Assembly (NCBI RefSeq): GCF_002160025.1
Contig: NZ_NFJU01000010.1
Span: forward strand, 1 to 64,000
Source of the DNA: Anaeromassilibacillus sp. An200
GTDB lineage: Bacteria > Bacillota > Clostridia > Oscillospirales > Acutalibacteraceae
Direction of reading: 5' to 3'
DNA: 64,000 bases
In this document: piece after piece, positions 51,760 to 59,229 of the stretch
Numbering within the stretch: the stretch's first letter is position 1
Layout: each line of letters begins with the position of its first letter
Notes under the pieces: generated by a model
What the model was told of the DNA's origin: nothing
Seen by the model: the letters and a program-made list of their open reading frames with translations, nothing else
Database searches by the model: none
Position numbers and translations under genes: made by a program

Positions 51760-54375
51760 TTATCCCTGGATCCCGAAGAGATTATAGCCTTCGCTTCCGG
51801 GATCGTTCTGGTTGAAATAGTGCTCGCAGGCAAACAGATACCAGCGGGCGATCCCATCGCTCGGATTCAGCTTGAGAATCGCGGAGAAAAGGTTCCGCGC
51901 AAGGTAAAAATCGTTCTGGCAGAAAAGGCTGATCCCTTTCTGGAATTTTTCATCGTAGGAAAGATACATCGATTTTTCCAGATCGGAGCATCCTTCCAGA
52001 ATCTGGTGCAGCTTATAGCGGTATTTCCCATCTTCTGACGAGACAAAGCCGATATACCGGGAGGCGCAGGGCTGTGTCATCGCCTTGAGACAAGCCTCCG
52101 TGGCGGCGACGCGCACACCCGTTCCCTTGAAATGCTTTGAGAATGAGTGGAGGAACGCTATCTCGGAGGAGGACAGAAGCGAAAACGTCCTCTGTTCCGT
52201 GCCCACCAGGCCATACAGGAACGATGTGCTGTGCAGCAGCAGGAAGAAATCCGGTGCCTGCTCCCTGGCCATGCCGTTGCTCTCACCCAAAAGCCCCAGG
52301 CTGAACGCCACGCCCTGATCCGGGGATTTCTGGAACAGGATCTCCATTCCCTCCGGATCGAAGCCGCTCGAAAGCAGCGTTCCCTCGTGCCGCTCCATCT
52401 GATGATCGATCAGCGAATAGCTGTCGCTCAAAAAGCCCAGAAATCCGCTGTCGTCCAGGCCCGCGCGCAGCTCGTCACGGTTCTGGATGGAGAGGATCCC
52501 CACCGTCCCCGTCACATTCGCCATATCGCCCAGACTCGTCTCCATGATGGAGGCGCGGTTGAGAAGGCGATCCAGGCCGCGCGGGACAAACCGGTAAAAA
52601 GAGTGAACCGTGGCATTTGTCTCATAATCCTTGATCCGCAGCGACACCGACATTTCACGCAGCGACTGCCACATATCCCCCACCTCGTCCGAGGCGGTGC
52701 GCAGCGGCACGAGATTGAAGTCTCCCTCGGAGATCCGGCTTACCCGGCTGGCAAGCCGGCGGAGCGGGCGCATCATGGTAAAGGTGAGGAACGCGACCGC
52801 TACGGACGCAAGCAGCGCGCTCCAAAACGGCGGCAAAAAGCTGCGCCCCAGCATATTGGCGTAGTCCGTCCGGACAAGCACGACCTGCGAAACCAGCATG
52901 CCGACCTTTTCGCCGTACCGGTAAAGCGGCCGAATGTCATACGCGCAGGTCTTCCCCCCGCATTCCAGAGACTGCTGCATTGCCATGTCCTGGGTCACGG
53001 CGCTCTGTGCCAGCGCGCGCACCTCTTCCCCGTAAACAGAGGCCACGGGACTTCCCGCCGCCGCCCGATCGGAGATCTGCACCGTATCGCCTTCCGCCGT
53101 CAGCACCGACGCGCGGAACGAGACGTACTGCTCCTCCGTCTCCATTTCCAACGGAGCAATCAGACGGCGAAGCTCCGCCTGATCGGCGTTCCCCGCCAGA
53201 ATGGAGGTCAGATCCAGCTCCTCCAGAATATCCTCCCGGATTTTCCCGGCGGAAGCTGCCTGCGTTTCCAGCAGCTGCCCCGACTGCCCCTGCGCATCGA
53301 CCCAGGAAATGGTCCCCGAGACTCCCGCCGCAACGAGCAGCAGACAGATGCAGCAGGCCGTTACCCGCACCGCCAGGCGGTGCATCCGGGTGCACAGGAA
53401 CACTGTGAACAGAATCAACGCCGCACAGACGGCATAGGTCGTAAGGAGGAAGATCAAACCTGAGGCTTTGAACTGCATCCGCACGAGGAACGACGCCTCG
53501 GGCGTCTGCCTGCGCACGTCTGCGTCTCCAATCCGCAGCAGAACCGTGCTGCCGTTTTCCACGGAAACCACCACTGTCTGGCCCTTGGCACCGCCGCGGC
53601 CGCCGTACAGGACAGCCTGACCGTTCACCTCTACGCCGCTGCCGTTCTGAATCCCAATGGAACCGGAGCACGCGGTCCCGGTTTCTTGCCGGTAAGCCCA
53701 CACGCTGCCCTGGGACGCGGAAAGCAGGGTGAAACCCTCCGCCTCCTGAAGTGTCTCACTGTTCTGCTCTCCCGTCCGGCTGCTGCGCACCCGTCCGTCG
53801 GAGAGAAGGCAGAACAGTCTATCCTCCGCAAACACCGCGCTGACCGCAATCTCCCCCTCCGCGAGCTCCGTCTCCAGAAGCTGCACCGGCTCACCGCCGG
53901 AAAGCTCCATCCGATAGACGGAAACCTTCTTATCCGTCAGGAAGGTGAGGTCGATCCCACTGGGAGAAACGCTGACCGCCTCGGGAGAAACAGGAAAATC
54001 TCCCGTTTCCTCATACAGAAGCTCTGTGGTTCCGTCCTCGCGCAAACACAGAAGCTGCCAGCCTTCCTCGGTCAGCTGCGGAGTCTGTACAAAATAGACG
54101 TCGTTTCCATAAGCGGACAAGAGCGTAATCCGAAACGATGAGTCCTGAGCATACGCCTTTTGTACGCTTCCGTCATCCTTCACTCCGTAAATCCAGGAGG
54201 AACCGCTGGTGCTCTCTGTCAGATAGACTGTCTGATCCTCTGTGACAGCCAATGTTTTTTCCGCGTTGGAAAGCTCCGGCAAACCTGTCGGAAGCGCAAG
54301 CAGAAGCACAGTCAGCAGCACACCGAGAATCACAAGGACTCCAACAGCCCTTCTCACGCAGGCTCCCCCTCTCAT
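51760..54375 (-). CDS. Four-TM sensor: extracytoplasmic beta domain, HAMP, degenerate cyclase-like domain, TPR-like end
   Basis: Up to 871 residues; ATG 54375 overlaps the previous stop, but a GTG at 54357 has the better ribosome site. Helix 1 (9-30) precedes a propeller-like region (40-290). Helices at 305-328, 336-357 and 513-535 flank a Cache-like sensor (360-508), followed by HAMP (536-588). Residues about 594-765 follow the class III nucleotide cyclase layout: YRFVPRGLDRLL, SLGDMANVTGTVGIL and GLVGTEQRTFSLLSS align with FVP..LL, LGD..TVLF and GxxGSExRxxY of active enzymes, but the two metal-binding Asp are missing. A helical TPR-like pair ends it (802-855). It is likely a signal receiver, not a cyclase. 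Confidence 0.65.
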   Translation of the reverse strand: MRGGACVRRAVGVLVILGVLLTVLLLALPTGLPELSNAEKTLAVTEDQTVYLTESTSGSSWIYGVKDDGSVQKAYAQDSSFRITLLSAYGNDVYFVQTPQLTEEGWQLLCLREDGTTELLYEETGDFPVSPEAVSVSPSGIDLTFLTDKKVSVYRMELSGGEPVQLLETELAEGEIAVSAVFAEDRLFCLLSDGRVRSSRTGEQNSETLQEAEGFTLLSASQGSVWAYRQETGTACSGSIGIQNGSGVEVNGQAVLYGGRGGAKGQTVVVSVENGSTVLLRIGDADVRRQTPEASFLVRMQFKASGLIFLLTTYAVCAALILFTVFLCTRMHRLAVRVTACCICLLLVAAGVSGTISWVDAQGQSGQLLETQAASAGKIREDILEELDLTSILAGNADQAELRRLIAPLEMETEEQYVSFRASVLTAEGDTVQISDRAAAGSPVASVYGEEVRALAQSAVTQDMAMQQSLECGGKTCAYDIRPLYRYGEKVGMLVSQVVLVRTDYANMLGRSFLPPFWSALLASVAVAFLTFTMMRPLRRLASRVSRISEGDFNLVPLRTASDEVGDMWQSLREMSVSLRIKDYETNATVHSFYRFVPRGLDRLLNRASIMETSLGDMANVTGTVGILSIQNRDELRAGLDDSGFLGFLSDSYSLIDHQMERHEGTLLSSGFDPEGMEILFQKSPDQGVAFSLGLLGESNGMAREQAPDFFLLLHSTSFLYGLVGTEQRTFSLLSSSEIAFLHSFSKHFKGTGVRVAATEACLKAMTQPCASRYIGFVSSEDGKYRYKLHQILEGCSDLEKSMYLSYDEKFQKGISLFCQNDFYLARNLFSAILKLNPSDGIARWYLFACEHYFNQNDPGSEGYNLFGIQG

Positions 54376-55226
54376 TTCATCGTCAAATTTTCTGTTCCAA
54401 TCACTTCAAACGTATTCTGAAAAATACGAAGAAGCGGGAAATTACCAAAAATCAGTTGGCAAATCAAAATAATCAGCGCCAGAACAGCCGCTGTCACGCT
54501 GATCCGCAGAAGTATGCGGAAAAAGGTGTCCCGGTTCCGCTGCCAGAAGCCGTGAAGGCGTTCCCGGATCGGCTCCTTGTGCTCCGGCAGAGCGCTGATG
54601 CGGATATCCCGGTACAGCTCCGGCAGGTTTTCATACGCGCCGCGCTCGGATTTCTTCCGCAGCAGTTCAAAGCTTTTAAGCTGACGGCGGGAATGTTTTT
54701 TCAGCAGCGACAGCAGAATCTGCACACAGCGATCCGTGCAGTCGGCCTCCCCCACCGATTCCTCCATCCGGCTCAGATCAAAGCTGTAGGTAAAATACAC
54801 GCCGTCATCCTGAAGCAAATGCACGTTTTCCTTTTCCAGCGCCAGATACAAAAGCGGATACGGCAGCGGAACGGAAAGGCACTCCATCACCAGATTGACG
54901 CACACGCGCTCCCGCGACTGCGGCGTGACCAGCTGGCCCTGCGCGAACCGATCGAGGCGCCTGTCGGGCCGGTATGGAAACAGCAGGCAGAGAAGCTCGT
55001 TTTCCGTGAACATTTTCAGGAAGGGCTTTTCCTCCCCAGAGCTGCGCTCGGAATCCTGCAGCACCATCAGCAGCCGCTTGGCCGTCTCTCTGTCGTGCAC
55101 CGCAAGCAGCAAGTAGCAGGCGCGTGCGGGGGAACGGAGATCCTGGCAGACCAGGACGTCGTTCACAGGCCCTCTGAGAATCTCCCGCACCGGCGAAAGA
55201 ATCATGTCATCCGCATGGTAAACCAA
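54372..55226 (-). CDS. Single-TM protein with kinase-like cytoplasmic part
   Basis: 284 residues from a TTG (GGGGTG 8 nt upstream); an ATG at 55205 is the alternative. The first 235 residues are cytoplasmic, then a helix at about 238-261 (LRISVTAAVLALIILICQLI) and a short outside tail. The stretch LALEKENVHLLQDDGVYFTY recalls the catalytic-loop area of pseudokinases such as EssB of type VII secretion, but I cannot confirm homology. It links the CIS operon to the membrane and overlaps the sensor gene by 4 bp. Confidence 0.5.
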   Translation of the reverse strand: MVYHADDMILSPVREILRGPVNDVLVCQDLRSPARACYLLLAVHDRETAKRLLMVLQDSERSSGEEKPFLKMFTENELLCLLFPYRPDRRLDRFAQGQLVTPQSRERVCVNLVMECLSVPLPYPLLYLALEKENVHLLQDDGVYFTYSFDLSRMEESVGEADCTDRCVQILLSLLKKHSRRQLKSFELLRKKSERGAYENLPELYRDIRISALPEHKEPIRERLHGFWQRNRDTFFRILLRISVTAAVLALIILICQLIFGNFPLLRIFQNTFEVIGTENLTMK

Positions 55227-55259
55227 TCCGTCTCACCCCTTCCCCGCGGCTTTCTGCTC

Positions 55260-57065
55260 TCAGGAGGCATCGCTGTCGCTGTGCTCCTTTTTCTTGACAA
55301 TCGCGTATGCATACGTACAGATCAGCGGCGAGTCGGCGCAGCTGATGCGGATCTCATACACACCCTCCCTGGCCGGAGCCGTGTAGACGCCGTCCGGTGT
55401 AATTTCGCCCGAATCCCGATCCGTGAGCTCATAGATCAGGCCGCAGGGCTCCATGTTGCGGAAGCGGACGCTGAAATAGCAGCTCTCGCGCGTACCGAGA
55501 AGCACAGTGGGCTGCACCGCGCTGATGCTCTTGTCGGAAATCTTCTGCAGCAGCGTATGATCGTCCTCCGAAGGAATCTTCACTGCGACCCAGCGCATCA
55601 GAAGCATCACATAGGAGGTATCCTTCTGGAGACGTGCCGCCGCCACAAAGCTGCCGCGATCGTTCATCACCTTCACTGCCGTCTGGGCGAGCGGAACAGG
55701 CGGATTTTCCTGTTCAAACAGGCTGGCATCGCCGTAGATGGTATTTTTTGCCGTGGTGGACAAGCGGGAATCCTCCACAAGATATTCAAAGCCGACCTGT
55801 ACGTGCACATTGCCGGCGCCAAGCCCATGCATAATCTCACTGGAATAGAACGTCTCGCCCTTGCGCGCCCTGTCACCCAGCGGAATCTCACAGGTACCGG
55901 TAGCGTAAAGCGGGGCCTGATAGGACAAGCCCGCGGACATGCCCTCGGATCCATTCTGGGAAACAGGAGCCGCAGACACCGTGCTTTCAGAGGAAGCGAA
56001 CCATTCCTCGTAGGAGCGGCGCGTTTCCTCACCGGAGGTGGTGTACAGGTATTTCTTTACGCCGCACTCCTCCACGCGATCGATAATGTAAGCGTTTTTC
56101 GTGAGCTGAAGGGTAATGTCCGCCAGCCGTATGTATTCCGGAAGTGTGGAAAAGCTTCTGCTCTCCAGGCTGACACGGCCTACCTCACGGGAAAGGATCT
56201 CCTCCACGGAATCGGAAGAAATGGACGCCTTGATCAGGAATGCGTCATGCGGTGTCCTTTCCTCCCCGTCAACCGTGATCCGCACGGCGTCGGTCTTAGC
56301 CAGCACCACCGCCTCGGCCGAAGGCTGCTGCGCGGTCAGCCAGCACGGGCAGTCAAACACCTCGTCCTGCTGCAGATCCAAATCGACGGCACGGATTCTC
56401 GCCTCATGGCCGCCGCCCGCCGCCAGAAACGCGGGCGCCTGAAGCACACAGTCAAGCGACAGCTTTTTCGCTGCCTCCGAAAGCTTGCGGACCCGCACCA
56501 GCACCCGCACGGCGCTGCCCGCGCTGGCCACGGCGGGCATCATCACGGTAACGGAGAAATCCGCGTCCTCATAAAGCGGCGACTGGAGCAGAAACTCCGA
56601 CTCCTCCTCCAGACCGCCCTGCTGCTCCAGCTCCTGCGCGTCCGTCAGGAACAGCTCCCAGCCCTCGCGCAGGCGGTTGAGCTCATATTCTTCATCGCGC
56701 TCCATGCGGTTGACCGTGCACACGGGATGCACCGCTTCCTCGCGGTAGCGCAGGCACAGAGCCGCATGCTCGCTTGAGAGGGTCTCAAAGCCCTCGATCG
56801 CGGAAAGCTTGCGCACCACGGAATTCTCCACAACAATTTCACGTCCCAGCCCGTCGATGGCTGCGCCGGACTCAATCATCACCGAAAGATCGTCCAGGCT
56901 GTATACGCTCAGCCCACAAACAATTCCGGAACCAAACATCAGCTGGTTCAGGAAACGGCGCTTGTTGTTAAAATAAGCCTGCTCGGCCTGAAAATCAGCC
57001 GAAGTCAAGAGCTTGCCGACATAATAACGGTTTCGTTCAAACGGCAGCAGTTGACGGTTTTCCAT
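55260..57065 (-). CDS. CIS-associated NRYYVGKLL-motif protein
   Basis: 601 residues from ATG 57065, 8 nt after GAGGTG; an in-frame GTG lies 9 bp earlier. The N-terminus RNRYYVGKLLTSADFQAEQA with FNNKRRFLNQLMFGSGIVCG is a pattern I associate with hypothetical proteins encoded in CIS clusters. The remainder is beta-rich, with several domain-like blocks and a terminal Ig-like end (ITPDGVYTAPAREGVYEIRI). No signal peptide or TM. As the first gene of the operon it is expressed highest. It might be a large baseplate or cap accessory. Function unknown. Confidence 0.6.
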   Translation of the reverse strand: MENRQLLPFERNRYYVGKLLTSADFQAEQAYFNNKRRFLNQLMFGSGIVCGLSVYSLDDLSVMIESGAAIDGLGREIVVENSVVRKLSAIEGFETLSSEHAALCLRYREEAVHPVCTVNRMERDEEYELNRLREGWELFLTDAQELEQQGGLEEESEFLLQSPLYEDADFSVTVMMPAVASAGSAVRVLVRVRKLSEAAKKLSLDCVLQAPAFLAAGGGHEARIRAVDLDLQQDEVFDCPCWLTAQQPSAEAVVLAKTDAVRITVDGEERTPHDAFLIKASISSDSVEEILSREVGRVSLESRSFSTLPEYIRLADITLQLTKNAYIIDRVEECGVKKYLYTTSGEETRRSYEEWFASSESTVSAAPVSQNGSEGMSAGLSYQAPLYATGTCEIPLGDRARKGETFYSSEIMHGLGAGNVHVQVGFEYLVEDSRLSTTAKNTIYGDASLFEQENPPVPLAQTAVKVMNDRGSFVAAARLQKDTSYVMLLMRWVAVKIPSEDDHTLLQKISDKSISAVQPTVLLGTRESCYFSVRFRNMEPCGLIYELTDRDSGEITPDGVYTAPAREGVYEIRISCADSPLICTYAYAIVKKKEHSDSDAS

Positions 57066-57130
57066 GCCATACACCTCACACCAGATATTTTTACGCGCGG
57101 TTTCCGCACTCCGATTTCTGTTCTGCGTCT

Positions 57131-57222
57131 ATCATATCACACATTTCTCTCATTTTTTCTAAAGATTTTCTAAAATGCGCCCCTTTTTCCTTGCTTCAGG
57201 CCATTTCTAAAACTTTTCTAAA
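57131..57222 (-). promoter_or_regulatory. CIS operon promoter with two pairs of TTTCTAAA boxes
   Basis: Minus-strand -10 TATGAT (plus 57131-57136) has no good -35; that position (57154-57159) is covered by a box. Exact TTTCTAAA boxes lie at 57156, 57167, 57204 and 57215 on the plus strand, so each pair has an 11-bp pitch and the pairs are 48 bp apart. A poor -35 overlapped by boxes suits an activator such as the OmpR-type regulator encoded at 58.5 kb. The kinase gene upstream ends at 57278 and no terminator is visible, so readthrough is also possible. Confidence 0.6.
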
Positions 57223-57277
57223 GAATTTTTGCCTCAGGCCCGCTCTCCCTCCCCGCTGTGCTATACTTTTTTGTGTA

Positions 57278-58270
57278 TCACTCCGCCGGACTGTCCCCGG
57301 CAGGCGCGGAGGAGTCCTCCTGCTGGGAAAGCGGAAGCAGCATCAGAATGGTCATCCCGTTTCCCGGGCTGCTGCGCGCGGTCACGCTCCCATGGTGCGC
57401 AATCGCGGTGACGTAGACGAGGTAAAGGCCCATCCCGTTTCCCTGCACACTGTTGGAGCCGCGGTAATTCAGCTCAAAGATATGCTCCGCCTCCTCGCGG
57501 TCCATGCCCGCTCCGCTGTCCTTGAATACAATCAGCACCTGGTTGTCCACCACGGACACCGTCACCATGATCTTTCCGGCTGTGTTCATGTATTTGAGGC
57601 TGTTTTCCAAAATATTGTAAAAGGAACGTGTCAGGCGCGTGCGATCCCCCTCAAACGGCAGCTTGCGGCATCCGGAGGACAGCTCAATCCGGATCCCCAG
57701 CTTCTGCGCGGCGTCCTGCATGTCGGCAATCACCTTCTGCAAGAGATCCACCAGATCAAAATGCTCCCACAAGCCGATGTTGAAATCCGCCTGAAGCCGC
57801 GCCTCGGTGAGAAGCTGCCCGAGCGCGTTGTTCATATACTCCGTCCGCTCCCGGATTTTGCTCAGATACTCATGCCGGACGTTCTCATCCTGGATCAGGC
57901 CGCTCTCAAGCAAATCGGCGTACCCCTGGATGACCGAGATCGGAATCCGCAGGCTGTGGGAGACTTTGCTGTAAAAGGCTGCCAGCTTTTCCTTTGTTTT
58001 TTTCTGATATTCCTCCGCTTCCTCGCGGATACGCCCGCTGGCCGCTTCCCCCTGAAGCCGCGCCTCCTGCACACGCTGCTCGACCGCGCTCAGCCTGCTT
58101 TCCTGCTGTCTGTCCGATCGCATGCGCAGTGCGATATCCCCCACCGCAAAAGCGGCGGCGATGAGTATTAAGGCCGCACGGCCTTCATAGGAAAGAGACG
58201 GAATCAGCGCAGCGGCAGCGGCTGCTGCAAACGCCGCCGCTTCCAGAAGAGGAAATCTGATTTTCTTCAT
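57278..58270 (-). CDS. Sensor histidine kinase of the CIS locus
   Basis: 330 residues from ATG 58270 (GGAAGAG upstream); longer readings have no ribosome site. Two close hydrophobic helices (LLEAAAFAAAAAAALIP and AALILIAAAFAVGDIAL) form a small membrane domain with hardly any outside loop. A coiled linker leads to the His box SKVSHSLRIPISVIQGYADL, then LENSLKYMN, DSGAGMD and GNGMGLYLV of the ATPase. It is divergent from the OmpR-type regulator and directly upstream of the CIS operon. The signal is probably within the membrane or from a partner protein. Confidence 0.85.
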   Translation of the reverse strand: MKKIRFPLLEAAAFAAAAAAALIPSLSYEGRAALILIAAAFAVGDIALRMRSDRQQESRLSAVEQRVQEARLQGEAASGRIREEAEEYQKKTKEKLAAFYSKVSHSLRIPISVIQGYADLLESGLIQDENVRHEYLSKIRERTEYMNNALGQLLTEARLQADFNIGLWEHFDLVDLLQKVIADMQDAAQKLGIRIELSSGCRKLPFEGDRTRLTRSFYNILENSLKYMNTAGKIMVTVSVVDNQVLIVFKDSGAGMDREEAEHIFELNYRGSNSVQGNGMGLYLVYVTAIAHHGSVTARSSPGNGMTILMLLPLSQQEDSSAPAGDSPAE

Positions 58271-58318
58271 TCTCTTCCGTTCCCCTTTTCCTGACCTTTT
58301 TCGGTTTCTTTCCTGACT

Positions 58319-58347
58319 ATTATACCGTTTCTTCACTTGTTTGGCAA
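58319..58347 (-). promoter_or_regulatory. Promoter of the CIS-locus kinase
   Basis: Minus-strand TTGCCA (plus 58342-58347), 17-bp spacer and TATAAT (plus 58319-58324), about 50 bp before the kinase start. Confidence 0.7.
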
Positions 58348-58398
58348 AACATTTTTCCCGTTCTTTCCCCTTATATCTGAATTTAGAGCTGTGTTTGT

Positions 58399-58427
58399 TT
58401 GACACCAAAATACCGGCATGCTACAAT
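58399..58427 (+). promoter_or_regulatory. Promoter of the regulator-ATPase operon
   Basis: TTGACA (58399-58404), 17-bp spacer, TACAAT (58422-58427), about 75 bp before the regulator. Close to consensus, so probably constitutive. No TTTCTAAA box was found here. Confidence 0.75.
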
Positions 58428-58500
58428 TTAATCCAATACGTCCCGGCGAAATTTTCGGCCTGCACCGGAAAATCCTGCCGGCCTGTGGATCAGAAAGGAA

Positions 58501-59229
58501 ATGAAGGCTGTGAACCATATCTTACTTGTTGAGGATGACTGTGATCTTGCTCATATCACAGAGGTTTTTCTGACACACGCAGGCTACACCGTTGACGTTG
58601 CTTCCACCTGCGCGCAGGCTGTTTCCCTGCTGAACCAGACCACCTATCAGCTCGTCCTGCTGGATTCCCTCCTTCCGGATGGAAAGGGAAACTCTCTCTG
58701 CCCGCTGATCCGGGAAAAGGATGGCCTGTGTCCCATCATTTTTCTGAGCTGCCTTGACGACAGCGAGAGCATCATCTCCGCGCTGGATCACGGCGGGGAT
58801 GATTATATGGTGAAGCCCTTCAAGCACGTGGAGCTGCTTGCGCGGATCCAGGCAAACCTGCGCAAGCGCGAAGCGTATGAGGCTCACCACAAACAGCAGG
58901 AAAAAAATCACCTGTTTGAATTCAGCACTTTTACGGTGGACACCGATCTCCGGGAAGTGCGCCGGGACGGAACAGTCGTGCCGCTTTCCACCATTGAATA
59001 CGATTTACTGCTCTACCTGGTCCGGCATCCCGACACCCTGCTTCTGTACGACGAGTTATATGAAAACGTCTGGAATTCAAGCAGTCTGGGGGACACGCGG
59101 ACCGTGATGGTCCACATTTCGAGCCTGCGGAAAAAGATCGGGGCGGACCGCACCGGCGTGATCCGCACCGTACGGGGCGCCGGCTATGTCTTTCACGACA
59201 TGCAGAACACGGAAGGAGAATCCCTATGA
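58501..59229 (+). CDS. OmpR-family response regulator of the CIS locus
   Basis: 242 residues from ATG 58501 (GTG 58510 is possible). The receiver has LLVEDDCDLAH, the phospho-acceptor in LVLLDSLLPDGKG and MVKPFKHVELL; the winged helix has STIEYDLLLYLVRHPDTLLL and SLRKKIGADRTGVIRTVRGA. It lies divergent from the kinase at 57.3 kb and its stop overlaps the AAA+ ATPase start, which ties it to the CIS. It is the best candidate for binding the paired TTTCTAAA boxes. Confidence 0.9.
   Translation: MKAVNHILLVEDDCDLAHITEVFLTHAGYTVDVASTCAQAVSLLNQTTYQLVLLDSLLPDGKGNSLCPLIREKDGLCPIIFLSCLDDSESIISALDHGGDDYMVKPFKHVELLARIQANLRKREAYEAHHKQQEKNHLFEFSTFTVDTDLREVRRDGTVVPLSTIEYDLLLYLVRHPDTLLLYDELYENVWNSSSLGDTRTVMVHISSLRKKIGADRTGVIRTVRGAGYVFHDMQNTEGESL

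Noticed and set aside
51760-54375. Calling the sensor an adenylate cyclase
   Set aside because: The cyclase layout is there, but both metal-binding Asp positions are replaced, so activity is not expected.
54252-56777. Plus-strand frame of 841 codons opposite the first CIS genes
   Set aside because: Antisense shadow; composition typical of reverse reading, with no promoter or ribosome site.
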